The translations under genes and the position numbers were made by a program. Source: Reyranella sp. (lineage in GTDB: Bacteria > Pseudomonadota > Alphaproteobacteria > Reyranellales > Reyranellaceae). Taken from it: a stretch of DNA of 64,000 bases. A model generated the notes under the pieces. It saw only the letters and a list, made by a program, of their open reading frames with translations, searched no databases and had not been told where the DNA came from. The stretch lies in NCBI RefSeq assembly GCF_004297405.1, contig NZ_SCVC01000040.1:62001-126000 (forward strand), read 5' to 3'. Of this stretch, positions 53,725 through 62,614 are shown piece by piece. How positions within the stretch are numbered: position 1 is the stretch's first letter; every line of letters starts with the position of its first letter.

Positions 53725-54249
53725 TTACCCGATGCGCTTCAGGTTCGCCTTGTAGTTCTGGCCGCGGTGCACGTAGCTCTCCGCACTCATCGCAAGACGC
53801 GCGGCGTTCTCCTCGTTCAACTCGCGCACGACCTTGGCCGGGGAGCCGAAGATCACGGAGCGGTCGGGGAAGGTCTTACCTTCGGTCACGACGGCGCCGG
53901 CGCCGACGAGACAATCCTTGCCGATCACCGATCTGTTCAGGACCACCGACTGGATGCCGATCAGCGAGCCGTCGCCGACTGTGCAACCGTGCAGCATCAC
54001 CTGATGGCCGACCGTCACGTTCTTGCCAATGGTGAGGGGAGCGCCCGGATCGGTGTGCAGCACGCAGAGCTCCTGGATGTTGCTGTCATCGCCGATCACG
54101 ATCGGCTCGTTGTCGCCGCGCAGCACCGCGCCGAACCAGATGTTCACGCGCTCGCCCAGGATCACCGAACCGATGATCGTGGCTTCCTCGGCGATGTAGC
54201 AGGACTTGGGGATGACCGGGACGCGGTCGTTCAACTGATAGATGGCCAT
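53725..54249 (-). CDS. Gamma-carbonic anhydrase family protein
   Basis: The protein has 174 residues, a left-handed beta-helix with hexapeptide repeats. The zinc histidines appear in VLHTDPG and VGHQVMLHGC, and VIFGSPAKVVREL is the standard end of the helix. Some relatives are active carbonic anhydrases, others (PaaY, CaiE) act as thioesterases or accessory proteins of CoA pathways. It diverges from the MerR gene across two operator-like palindromes, which favours a CoA-pathway role. Confidence 0.87.
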   Translation of the reverse strand: MAIYQLNDRVPVIPKSCYIAEEATIIGSVILGERVNIWFGAVLRGDNEPIVIGDDSNIQELCVLHTDPGAPLTIGKNVTVGHQVMLHGCTVGDGSLIGIQSVVLNRSVIGKDCLVGAGAVVTEGKTFPDRSVIFGSPAKVVRELNEENAARLAMSAESYVHRGQNYKANLKRIG

Positions 54250-54257
54250 GTTTCTCC

Positions 54258-54301
54258 CTTCCGTTTACGTTAACCTGCATTGACGTTTACGTAAACGTTA
54301 A
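54258..54301. promoter_or_regulatory. Tandem MerR (LiuR-like) operators
   Basis: The stronger site (54280-54301) has arms TTGACGTTTAC and GTAAACGTTAA, one mismatch from perfect, and is nearly identical to the site at 37078. A weaker copy matching about 15 of 22 positions lies immediately before it (54258-54279), so the centres are exactly 22 bases apart, on the same helix face. The pair lies between the gamma-carbonic anhydrase and MerR genes. Confidence 0.75.
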
Positions 54302-54317
54302 CTAAGACTTCGTCACC

Positions 54318-54761
54318 ATGTCCGTCGCCGCCTCATCTTCCGCCAAGAGCGCCGTGCCGCGTGACACACAGCGCATCTATAGCATCGCCGAACTGTCACG
54401 CGAGTTTGCGATCACGCCCCGCACGATCCGCTTCTACGAGGACGAGGGCCTGATCAAACCGCGTCGCCAGGGAATGACGCGCCTCTACAGCGTCGGCGAC
54501 CGCACGCGGCTCGGCTGGATCCTGCGCGGCAAGCGGCTGGGCTTCTCGCTCGCCGAGATCCGCGAGCTGCTCGATCTCTACCAGGTCGACCGCACCGGCG
54601 TGCAGCAGTTGCGCGAGCTCCTGCGCCGCAGTCAGCTCCATATCGCCGATCTCGAGCGCAAGCGCGCCGATCTCGATCAGCACATCAACGAGTTCAGGGA
54701 AGTCGAAAATCAGGTGAGTGCCGAGTTGCGTCAGCGCGGTGTCGATCCTGAGAGTGATTAG
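54318..54761 (+). CDS. MerR family transcriptional regulator (LiuR-like)
   Basis: The protein has 147 residues. The winged helix-turn-helix begins with YSIAELSREFAITPRTIRFYEDEGLI, then RRQGMTRLYS in the wing and LGWILRGKRLGFSLAEIRELLDLY. A coiled coil (about 100-140) forms the dimer. It has no cysteine pair for metal and no ligand domain, like LiuR and related acyl-CoA-pathway regulators. Palindromes directly upstream suggest autoregulation, and the matching site at 37078 suggests it controls the carboxylase operon. It precedes a large acyl-CoA dehydrogenase gene. Confidence 0.88.
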   Translation: MSVAASSSAKSAVPRDTQRIYSIAELSREFAITPRTIRFYEDEGLIKPRRQGMTRLYSVGDRTRLGWILRGKRLGFSLAEIRELLDLYQVDRTGVQQLRELLRRSQLHIADLERKRADLDQHINEFREVENQVSAELRQRGVDPESD

Positions 54762-54787
54762 GCCGGAAAGCGACTGAGGAGGAAGCA

Positions 54788-56575
54788 ATGGCCGTCTACA
54801 AGGCCCCGATCAAAGACATCCAGTTCGTTCTGAACGAAGTGCTCGACGTTTCGTCGCTCGCCAAGCTGCCGGGCTACGAGGAAGCGACGCCCGACACGAT
54901 CCACGCCATCGTCGAGGAAGCAGCTAAGCTTTGCGAGAACGTGCTGTTCCCGCTGAACCGCACCGGCGACGAGGAAGGCTGCCACTACGAGAACGGCGTG
55001 GTGCGGACGCCCAAGGGCTTCAAGGAAGCTTATAAGCAGTTCGCCGAGGGCGGCTGGACGGCCGTGACCTGCGATCCCGAGTTCGGCGGGCAGGGCCTGC
55101 CGGCGACGGTGGGCTTCGCGCTGCAGGAGATGTTCACGGCGTCGAACCAGGCTTTCGCCATGTATCCGGGGCTGAGCCACGGCGCCTACGAAGCGCTGTC
55201 GCGCCACGGTTCGGACGACCTCAAGAAGAAGTACCTGCCCAAGCTCACCGACGGCACGTGGACGGGCACGATGTGCCTCACCGAGCCCCATTGCGGCACC
55301 GATCTCGGCATGCTGCGCACGCGCGCTGAGCCGCAGGCCGATGGCAGCTACAAGATCACCGGCACCAAGATCTTCATTTCTGCCGGCGAGCACGATCTCG
55401 CGGAGAACATTCTCCACCTTGTGCTGGCGCGTCTGCCGGATGCGCCCGGTGGCACCAAGGGCATCTCGCTCTTCCTCGTACCGAAGTTCCTGCCCAAGGC
55501 TGACGGCTCGGTCGGTGAGCGCAACGGCATCCGCTGCGGCGCCGTCGAGCACAAGATGGGCATCAAGGCCAACGCGACTTGCGTCATGAACCTCGACGGC
55601 GCGACCGGCTGGCTGGTCGGCGAGCTGAACAGGGGCATGCCGGCCATGTTCGTGATGATGAATGCCGCGCGCCTCGGCGTCGGCATGCAGGGGCTGGGCA
55701 TTGCCGAGACCTCCTACCAGAGCGCCGTCGCCTATGCGCGCGACCGGTTGCAAGGCCGCTCGCTCACCGGTCCGAAGAATGCCGGCGGTCCGGCTGATCC
55801 CATCATCGTGCATCCCGATGTGCGGCGCATGCTGATGATCCAGAAGTCGTTCACCGAGGCAGCGCGCGCGCTGTCGCTGTGGGTCGGCATGTTGATCGAC
55901 GAGGCGCACTCCCATCCCGATGCGGAGAAGCGCGCCGCGGCCGACGATCTCGTCCAGATGCTGACGCCGATCATCAAGGCTCACTTCACCGACATGGGCA
56001 GCGAGTGCGCCAACCTCGCGGTGCAGACCTATGGCGGCCACGGCTATATCCGCGAGAACGGCGTCGAGCAGCTCGTACGCGATGCCCGCATCACTCAGCT
56101 CTACGAAGGCACCAACGGCATCCAGGCGCTCGATCTGGTCGGCCGCAAGCTGCCGATGAAGGGTGGGGCCGCCGCACAACGCCTGCTGGGCGAGATCTCG
56201 TCCTTCGTTGCGACCCACAAGGCCGACGAGAAGATGAAGGAGTTCGTCGAGCCGCTGGAGAAGGCGCTCGGTCGGGTGCAGGACTCGGCGCTCTTCCTGA
56301 TGCAGAACGCCATGAAGAATCCGGACGAGGCCGGTGGCGCGGCGAGCGATCTGCTGCGCTTGATGGCCCTGACGGCCATGGCCTTCATGTGGAACCGCAT
56401 CGCGGTTGCCGCTCACAAGGGGCTGGCGGCTGGCAACGACAATGCCTTCTACGAAGCCAAGCTCGTCACCGCGCGTTTCTACATGGCGCGCGTGCTACCG
56501 CAGACAGTTTCGCTCAACCATCAGATCAAGGCGGGCGCCTCGACCCTGATGGCTTTGCCGGCCGAGGCCTTCTGA
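54788..56575 (+). CDS. Acyl-CoA dehydrogenase, large form (DmdC-like)
   Basis: The protein has 595 residues. Core motifs MCLTEPHCGTDLGMLRTRAEP, YKITGTKIFISAGEH and TQLYEGTNGIQALDLVGRK are clear, with the catalytic glutamate in YEGTNGIQ. An extra C-terminal helical domain (about 465-595) marks the subfamily with 3-methylmercaptopropionyl-CoA dehydrogenase and long-chain enzymes. It oxidises an acyl-CoA to enoyl-CoA. It follows the MerR gene by 26 bases, so it is likely in the same regulon. Confidence 0.9.
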   Translation: MAVYKAPIKDIQFVLNEVLDVSSLAKLPGYEEATPDTIHAIVEEAAKLCENVLFPLNRTGDEEGCHYENGVVRTPKGFKEAYKQFAEGGWTAVTCDPEFGGQGLPATVGFALQEMFTASNQAFAMYPGLSHGAYEALSRHGSDDLKKKYLPKLTDGTWTGTMCLTEPHCGTDLGMLRTRAEPQADGSYKITGTKIFISAGEHDLAENILHLVLARLPDAPGGTKGISLFLVPKFLPKADGSVGERNGIRCGAVEHKMGIKANATCVMNLDGATGWLVGELNRGMPAMFVMMNAARLGVGMQGLGIAETSYQSAVAYARDRLQGRSLTGPKNAGGPADPIIVHPDVRRMLMIQKSFTEAARALSLWVGMLIDEAHSHPDAEKRAAADDLVQMLTPIIKAHFTDMGSECANLAVQTYGGHGYIRENGVEQLVRDARITQLYEGTNGIQALDLVGRKLPMKGGAAAQRLLGEISSFVATHKADEKMKEFVEPLEKALGRVQDSALFLMQNAMKNPDEAGGAASDLLRLMALTAMAFMWNRIAVAAHKGLAAGNDNAFYEAKLVTARFYMARVLPQTVSLNHQIKAGASTLMALPAEAF

Positions 56576-56600
56576 TGCAGGGGGCTCGCCCCCACGAGCC

Positions 56601-57506
56601 GTGCTGACCTCACGAGAGTTGCTGGCGCTGCAGGCATTCGAGCTTGCCGCGCGCACCGGCTCGTTTAAGGCGGCAGGCGAGGAGTTGCACATCACCGCCT
56701 CGGCGGTCAGCCATCGCATCGCCGGTCTGGAACGCCAGCTCGGCGAGAAGCTGTTCGAGAGAGGCCCGCGCGGCGTCGTGCTAGCGCCGGCTGGTCGGCA
56801 ACTCGCCGGCACGACGGGCCGCGCCTTCGGAGAGCTGGCCCGGGCGATGGCGCAGCAGGGTGAGGGCTCGCGACGGCTGCGTGTCTCGGCCGTGCCGATC
56901 TTCGCCTCGCACTGGCTGCTGCCGCGGCTCGGCCAGTTCCTCGACGCTCATCCCGCCATCGAGCTGCAGGTCGAGGCGAGCCCGCGCATGGCCGACATGG
57001 AGGCGGGACTGGTCGACGTTGCGCTTCGCTACGGCGATGGGAGTTGGCCCGACGTCGCAGCCGAAAAGGTTCTGGAACTGCGGGCCGTCCCGGTAACATC
57101 GCCGGCGCTGGCGCGACGTCTCAAGCTCAAGACACCGATCGATCTCCTGCGCGCGCCGCTCGTGCGGGTCTCGCCCTTCGGCATGTCATGGACCGAATGG
57201 GCGAAGGGTGCTGGGCTCGCGCCCGACGGCTTCGCCGAACGTCGTGGCGGTACCAAGGGCGTACAGGTCGATGGCATGGGGCCGGCATTGCGCGCGGCCA
57301 TGCATGGCCTGGGCGTTGCGCTGGCCTTCGATCCGTTGATCGAGAGCGAGATCGCTTCAGGGGCGCTGGTGCGCGTCGGTCCGCAGGTGCCGACGCAGGG
57401 GCATATCTGGTTCGTCTGTCGGTCGCGCGAGCGGTCGGTGCCGACGATCCGAGCGCTGCGCCGCTGGCTTGTCGACGAGATCGCTGCCATGACGGCGGCA
57501 GCATGA
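56601..57506 (+). CDS. LysR family transcriptional regulator (GcvA-like)
   Basis: The protein has 301 residues. The helix-turn-helix is [36 protein letters not shown], followed by [15 protein letters not shown]. The effector domain has [23 protein letters not shown] and a late [11 protein letters not shown], as in GcvA-type regulators. GTG start. Its stop overlaps the YnfA-family gene. The target is not shown by sequence; a gene 26 bases upstream is on the same strand, so no divergent target is available. Confidence 0.88.
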   Translation: MLTSRELLALQAFELAARTGSFKAAGEELHITASAVSHRIAGLERQLGEKLFERGPRGVVLAPAGRQLAGTTGRAFGELARAMAQQGEGSRRLRVSAVPIFASHWLLPRLGQFLDAHPAIELQVEASPRMADMEAGLVDVALRYGDGSWPDVAAEKVLELRAVPVTSPALARRLKLKTPIDLLRAPLVRVSPFGMSWTEWAKGAGLAPDGFAERRGGTKGVQVDGMGPALRAAMHGLGVALAFDPLIESEIASGALVRVGPQVPTQGHIWFVCRSRERSVPTIRALRRWLVDEIAAMTAAA

Positions 57507-57835
57507 AATCGATCCTTGCCTATGTCGGTGCGGCCTTCCTTGAGATCGCCGGCTGCTTTGCGTTCTGGGCGTGGCTGCGTCTGGGCGCTTCCGCTTGGTG
57601 GGTGGTGCCCGGCGCTGTGGCATTGCTGCTTTTTGCGTGGTTGCTGACCTTCATCGATTCCGATGCCGCCGGCCGTGCCTATGCCGCCTATGGCGGCGTC
57701 TATATCGCCGCGACGCTCGTCTGGCTGTGGCTGGTCGAGGGGACGCGACCTGACCGCTGGGATGTCACCGGCGCACTGGTTTGTCTGATCGGCGCTGGCA
57801 TCATCCTGTTCGCGCCGCACCGTACGCCGGGTTGA
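57503..57835 (+). CDS. YnfA (UPF0060) family small membrane protein
   Basis: The protein has 110 residues and four membrane helices. [17 protein letters not shown], the central [31 protein letters not shown] and [20 protein letters not shown] define the family, which belongs to the drug/metabolite transporter superfamily. E. coli YnfA-like proteins are linked to small-molecule efflux. The ATGA overlap with the LysR gene implies coupled translation. Confidence 0.9.
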   Translation: MKSILAYVGAAFLEIAGCFAFWAWLRLGASAWWVVPGAVALLLFAWLLTFIDSDAAGRAYAAYGGVYIAATLVWLWLVEGTRPDRWDVTGALVCLIGAGIILFAPHRTPG

Positions 57836-57902
57836 ATCCCATTCAGGGCAGGCGCCCGCCAAAGCGTTTGTCGCCGCCGTTGTGTCGCGGTGGACTGGCG
57901 GC

Positions 57903-58829
57903 ATGGATCTCCTTCTCGCCGCACGCGACGGCGTCAAGCTCGCCGCCAGCCTCTTCGAGCCCGCCACACCGAACGGCCATGCCGTCCTGCTGAACAGCGG
58001 CACCGGAATCCCGCGCCAGTTCTATGGCGCCTTCGCGCGCCATCTCGCCGATCGAGGTTTCACCGTCCTGACCTACGACTATCGCGGCCTCGGCGGTTCG
58101 GACAAACCGCGCGACGCGACGATGGAGCAGTGGGGCAGGGTCGATCAGGCATCGATGATCGACCATCTCGCGGCGCTTGCACCGGATGCCTCGCGTGCTG
58201 TGATCGGCCATTCGCTGGGTGGCCAGATATTGGGTCTCGCCGACAATATCGGCAGCCTCGATGCTGCCGTGCTGATCTGCAGCCAGAGCGGCCATTGGCG
58301 GCATTGGCCGGCTGGGCGCCGTCGCCTGCGCATGTTGGCGCTGTGGTGGCTGCTGATCCCGGGCCTCACCACACTCGCGGGGCGCTTTCCCGGCGCATGG
58401 GTCGGCACGGCCGATCTGCCGAGCGGCGTGGCGCGGAGCTGGGCGCGCTGGGGCCGGTCGCGCCACTACGTTTGCGACGTACAAGGAGCGCCGCTCAGGC
58501 CCCACAACGCAGACGTCACGTTTCCCCTGCGCTGGATGAGCTTCACCGACGATCCTCTCGCGCCTTTCGATGCCGTCGAGGCGATGCGGCCCTATTATCC
58601 GAATGCTGCAATAGAGCGCCGGCATCTCGCACCGGGCGATCTCGGAACCGATGCGGTCGGGCACTTCGGCTTCTTCCGCAAGTCGATGCCGCGACGGGCC
58701 TGGGATGAAATTGCCGATTGGCTCGACAATCGTTTGAGGCAAACTGGCCGGACATCATCACTCGAGGAAGTATCCGCATGTCCGCACCGCACGTTCTCGC
58801 CGAAGTCAAAGACGGCATCGGCTGGCTGA
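57903..58829 (+). CDS. Alpha/beta fold hydrolase
   Basis: The protein is about 308 residues. HAVLLNSGTGIPRQFYGAFARHLADRGFTVLTYDYRGLGGSDKP starts the fold, S100-region GHSLGGQILG supplies the nucleophile, and DAVGHFGFFRK supplies the histidine. It matches the COG4757-type predicted hydrolases. I chose ATG 57903 (DLLLAARDGVKL) over GTG 57882. Its end overlaps the next gene by 52 bases, so the last 17 residues are probably non-native extension after loss of an earlier stop. Confidence 0.82.
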   Translation: MDLLLAARDGVKLAASLFEPATPNGHAVLLNSGTGIPRQFYGAFARHLADRGFTVLTYDYRGLGGSDKPRDATMEQWGRVDQASMIDHLAALAPDASRAVIGHSLGGQILGLADNIGSLDAAVLICSQSGHWRHWPAGRRRLRMLALWWLLIPGLTTLAGRFPGAWVGTADLPSGVARSWARWGRSRHYVCDVQGAPLRPHNADVTFPLRWMSFTDDPLAPFDAVEAMRPYYPNAAIERRHLAPGDLGTDAVGHFGFFRKSMPRRAWDEIADWLDNRLRQTGRTSSLEEVSACPHRTFSPKSKTASAG

Positions 58830-59578
58830 CGCTCAACCGTCCGGACTCGCTGAATGCGCTGTCGATGGAGATGCGAGACCTGCTGGTCGAGCATAGTGCG
58901 GCGTTCGAGAAGGACCCGAAGGTGCGTTGCGTGGTGATCCGCGGTGCCGGCACGCATTTCATGGCGGGTGGCGACATCAGGGGCTTCCACAAGTCCCTGA
59001 CCACGGAGAAGGAGGCCCATCTCGCAGGCTTCGAGATGCGCGTCGTGAAGGCACATCAGGCGATCTACCAGATCCGCCGCATGAACAAGCCGGTGCTGGC
59101 CTCGGTGCAGGGCGCCGCCGCAGGCTTTGGCCTGTCGCTAATCCTGAACTGCGATCTCGCCATCGCCAGCGACGATTCCTTCTTCACTCTGGCCTATCGC
59201 CATATCGGCCTTTCGGCTGATGGCGGTGCGACCTATTTCCTGCCGCGAGTCGTAGGCGAACGGAAAGCACTGGAAATCGCCCTGCTGGGCGAGCGTTTCA
59301 CCGCCCAGGAAGCCAAGGCCAACAATATCCTGAACTGGATCGTGCCGAAGGATCAACTGGCCGCCGAGACAGAGAAGATGGCCCGCAAGCTCGCCGACGG
59401 TCCGACGTTCGCACTGGGCGTCGCCAAGAAGCTGATCCGCAATTCGTTCGACAACTCCTGGGACGAGCACTCACACCGCGAGGCCGAGGGCCTGGCCGCC
59501 TGCGCGGCGACCGAGGACCATTTCGAAGGTCTCAACGCCTTCCTCGAGAAGCGGAAGGCGAACTTCAAAGGGAAGTAA
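58778..59578 (+). CDS. Enoyl-CoA hydratase/isomerase family protein
   Basis: The protein has 266 residues with the crotonase fold. GWLTLNRPDSLNALS, MAGGDIRGF and VQGAAAGFGLSLILNCDLAIAS are the family landmarks; the HIGLSADGGATYFLPR region holds the catalytic acid region typical of PaaG-like isomerases and hydratases. It could hydrate an enoyl-CoA or shift a double bond. I chose ATG 58778 with GAGGAAG upstream. Six bases separate it from the interrupted metallo-hydrolase gene. Confidence 0.88.
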   Translation: MSAPHVLAEVKDGIGWLTLNRPDSLNALSMEMRDLLVEHSAAFEKDPKVRCVVIRGAGTHFMAGGDIRGFHKSLTTEKEAHLAGFEMRVVKAHQAIYQIRRMNKPVLASVQGAAAGFGLSLILNCDLAIASDDSFFTLAYRHIGLSADGGATYFLPRVVGERKALEIALLGERFTAQEAKANNILNWIVPKDQLAAETEKMARKLADGPTFALGVAKKLIRNSFDNSWDEHSHREAEGLAACAATEDHFEGLNAFLEKRKANFKGK

Positions 59579-59583
59579 AGGCC

Positions 59584-60486
59584 ATGCAGGATCGGCTGAT
59601 CGGCGACGTTCGCGTCACGCGCATCGAGGAGCAGATGGGGCCGGGCTTTCCGGCCAAGGACTTCTTCCCCGAATTCGACGCCGACACGTTCGCCGCCGAG
59701 CAGCATTGGCTGGCGCCGAGCTACTTCCAGCCCGAGAGTGGACGGCTGATCGCGTCGATCCACTCCTGGCTGCTGCGCACGGGCAAGCACACGATCCTGG
59801 TCGATGCCTGCAGTGGCAATCACAAGCCGCGACCGGGCATGCCGCGCTTCGACATGCTCGACACGAAGTATCTCGATCGCCTGCGCGAGGCCGGCGTTCA
59901 GCCCGAGGAGATCGACTTCGTGATGTGCACGCATCTGCACGTCGATCATGTCGGCTGAAATACGCGGCTGGAGAACGGCAAGTGGGTGCCGACCTTTCCC
60001 AACGCCAAGTATGTGATGTCGCGCATCGACCACGATCACTGGGCGGCGATGGCGAAGAAGCCCGATACCGAAGCCTACCAGGTCAATACCTACAACGACT
60101 CGGTGCTGCCGATCGTCGAGGCGAAGAAGGCTGAGTTCGTGTCGGGCGAGCACGGCATGTGCGGTTGCCTGACGCTGAAGCCGACACCTGGCCACACGCC
60201 CGGTCAGATCAGGGTCGACCTTGCTTCCAAGGACAGGCGCGCGATCTTTGCCGGCGATGCCCTGCACAATCCGGTGCAGGTGCCTCTGTGGAAGTGGAAC
60301 AGCCGCTTCTGTGAGAATCTCGATCTCGCGCGCAAGTCCCGCCACACACTGCTGGCCGATTGTGCGGAGCAGGGAGCGCTGCTGATGCCCGCGCATTTCG
60401 CGCCGCCGCACGCCGCTTATGTGAAGGCGAACGGCGATCGCTTCGAACTCGACTGGGATTACGACAACGTCCGGGGCCGCGCCTGA
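59584..60486 (+). pseudogene. MBL-fold metallo-hydrolase interrupted by an in-frame TGA
   Basis: The frame from ATG 59584 is one continuous metallo-beta-lactamase-fold protein of 300 codons, broken only at codon 125 (59956-59958). Before it lies THLHVDHVG with H117, H119, D121 and H122; after it NTRLENGKWVPTFPNAKY, and later TPGHTPGQ and IFAGDALHNPVQ carry the remaining ligands. Relatives have tryptophan at the stop (HVDHVGWNTR), so TGG has become TGA. The rest is undamaged, so the change is recent, a sequencing error, or readthrough. Function: probably hydrolysis of an ester or lactone. Confidence 0.85.
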
Positions 60487-60510
60487 GGCGCCGGCCCGGA
60501 CGTATCGGAG

Positions 60511-61482
60511 TTACTGCGTCGTGATCTTCGCCGTCTCGACGATGCTCTTCCATTTCGGCACTTCGGCCGCGATCATCGCGGCGAACTCCTGCGGCGTGCT
60601 GGCCGTTGCGATGCAGCCGTAGCCTACGAACTTTTGCTGGATCTGCGGATCCGCCAGCACTTCGCGGATCGCGGCATTCAGGCGATTGATCACTGGCGCC
60701 GGCGTGCTCGCTGGGGCGAGGATGCCGAACCACACCACGGTTTCATAACCCGGCAGGGATTGGCCGATGGTTGGAGCGCTCGGCATCAGCGGCGAGGGCT
60801 TGGGCGTGGAAACGCCCAGCAGCTTGAGCTTGCCCGACTTGACCGCCGCATCCTGGGTATCCGACGAGGTCGTAAGCAGCAGCTTCACCTCACCGTTCAG
60901 CACAGCCATGGTCGATGGCGCCTGGCCTTTGTACGGCACATGGTTGAGCTTGATTCCGGCCTCCTTGCCGAACAGCTCCGTTGCGAGATGGCCCAAGGAG
61001 CCTGCGCCCGCGGTGGCGTAGTCGATGCCGCCGGGTTGTGTCTTTGCCCAGGCGATCAGCTCTTTCACGTTGGTGGCGGGCACGCTCGGGTGCACCACCA
61101 GCGTGAGGGGCGCGATAGAGACTAGCGAGACCGGGGCGAAATCCTTGACCGGATCGTAGCCTACGTCCTTCTGGATCAGCGGGATGATGGCGCTCGGTCC
61201 GTTGTTGCCGAAGATCAGCGTGTAGCCATCGGGCGGGGCGGTCGCGACCTGCTTTGTGCCGATGGCGCCCGCGGCGCCTGCCTTGTTGTCTACGATCACC
61301 GGCTGTCCGAGTGCCTTCGACAATGGCTCCTGCAGAGTGCGCGCCATGATGTCGGTCGTGCCGCCCGGCGAGTAGGGCACGATCAGCTTGATCGGCTTGT
61401 CGGGGTATTGCGCCATTGCCGTGCCCGGCAGCAGCGCCATCGCCGCGGCCAGGCCAAAAAGAGTCCTCCGTCTCATTCTCAT
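60511..61482 (-). CDS. Bug/TctC family periplasmic solute-binding protein
   Basis: The protein has 323 residues with a signal peptide (about 1-24, ending AMAQ). PDKPIKLIVPYSPGGTTDIMARTL and AGAAGAIGTKQVA are the family hallmarks. It likely binds a carboxylic acid that the CoA-transferases upstream activate. I chose ATG 61482 because GGGAGGAGACA precedes it. It is the last gene of a four-gene minus-strand operon, 19 bases after the CaiB/BaiF gene. Confidence 0.9.
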   Translation of the reverse strand: MRMRRRTLFGLAAAMALLPGTAMAQYPDKPIKLIVPYSPGGTTDIMARTLQEPLSKALGQPVIVDNKAGAAGAIGTKQVATAPPDGYTLIFGNNGPSAIIPLIQKDVGYDPVKDFAPVSLVSIAPLTLVVHPSVPATNVKELIAWAKTQPGGIDYATAGAGSLGHLATELFGKEAGIKLNHVPYKGQAPSTMAVLNGEVKLLLTTSSDTQDAAVKSGKLKLLGVSTPKPSPLMPSAPTIGQSLPGYETVVWFGILAPASTPAPVINRLNAAIREVLADPQIQQKFVGYGCIATASTPQEFAAMIAAEVPKWKSIVETAKITTQ

Positions 61483-61501
61483 TGTCTCCTCCCTTTGTTT
61501 G

Positions 61502-62614
61502 TTATTTGACGCGCGCCAGCACCTCTTTCGTGTCGGCGTCGAGGGCGGGAACCACAGGTTCGACGCCCACCGATCCATCGGCGAACTTGAAGGGCGGGTT
61601 GGGCACCAGGAAATCGCCCGCACCATCCGTGACCGTCGCAAGCGAACCACGCGCCGCGAGCTGCGGATCGGCCATGGCCTCGGCCATGGTGAGGTAACGC
61701 GAGCAGGGCACGCCGGCCTTCATCAACCTGTCCTCGCACTCGCGTGCGGCACGCGCCGAGGTCCAGCCTTCGACCGCGTCCATCAGCGCGTCCCAGTGCG
61801 CCGTGCGGGCCGTGACCGTCACGAAGCGCGGATCGGTCTTCCATTCGGGATGGCCTGTGGCCTCGGCAAGCTGCTCGAAATTGCGCTGGTTGACCGGCGC
61901 CACAATCACGAAGCCGTCGCGTGCCCGCATCGGCACATAGAGCGGCCGGCGGTCCTTCGACGGGAACTGCGCCTCCTGGCACTCGAAGACCAGCAGGTTG
62001 ATCATCGAGTCCATCAAGGCGACGTCGATGAACTGGCCATTGCCGTGACGCAGTCGGCCCACGAGCGCCGTCTGCACGGCGCCAAAGGCATAGACCGCGG
62101 CCAGCACGTCGGCGACGAAGATGCCGGTCTTGGCCGGGCGTTCCTGGCCATCCTGATAGGTGAACTGCACGTGGTCGAAGCCGCTGGCGGCATGGACGAC
62201 CGGTGCATAGGCCGGCTGCTCGGCGCGTGGACCTGTCTGGCCGAAGCCAGAGATAGAGCAGTAGATGAGGTCGCGCTTTGTCGCCGAAAGCGTCGGATAG
62301 TCGAGGCCCAACCGCTTCATGACTCCGGGCCGGAAGTTCTCGACCACCACGTCGCTGCTGGCCGCTAGCTGTCGTGCAGCCTCGCGGCCCTCGTCGCTCT
62401 TGAGGTCGAGCACGACGCTCTTCTTGCCAGCATTCAAATGGCCGAAGTAGGTGCTGTGGCCCTCGCGCAGCGGCGGACGGGTGCGCATGTGGTCGCCGTG
62501 CGGCTCTTCGACCTTCAGCACTTCGGCGCCGCAATCGGCCAGCAGGCGCGTGCAATAGGGACCCGCGATCATGCTGGTGAAATCGAGCACGCGCATGCCG
62601 GCGAGCGGTTTCAT
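61502..62614 (-). CDS. CaiB/BaiF family (class III) CoA-transferase
   Basis: The protein has 370 residues, slightly short. LAGMRVLDFTSMIAGPYCTRLLADCGAEVLKVE and VVVENFRPGVMKRLG are typical, and the catalytic residue is D169 in GIFVADVLAA. It moves CoA between two acids; which acids is unknown. The ATG overlaps the GntR gene stop by four bases. Its operon also carries a class I-type CoA-transferase subunit. Confidence 0.9.
   Translation of the reverse strand: MKPLAGMRVLDFTSMIAGPYCTRLLADCGAEVLKVEEPHGDHMRTRPPLREGHSTYFGHLNAGKKSVVLDLKSDEGREAARQLAASSDVVVENFRPGVMKRLGLDYPTLSATKRDLIYCSISGFGQTGPRAEQPAYAPVVHAASGFDHVQFTYQDGQERPAKTGIFVADVLAAVYAFGAVQTALVGRLRHGNGQFIDVALMDSMINLLVFECQEAQFPSKDRRPLYVPMRARDGFVIVAPVNQRNFEQLAEATGHPEWKTDPRFVTVTARTAHWDALMDAVEGWTSARAARECEDRLMKAGVPCSRYLTMAEAMADPQLAARGSLATVTDGAGDFLVPNPPFKFADGSVGVEPVVPALDADTKEVLARVK

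Noticed and set aside
59956-59958. TGA decoded as tryptophan or selenocysteine
   Set aside because: TGA ends most other genes in the window and Trp is TGG elsewhere; Trp, not Cys, is expected at this position, and I see no selenocysteine insertion element.
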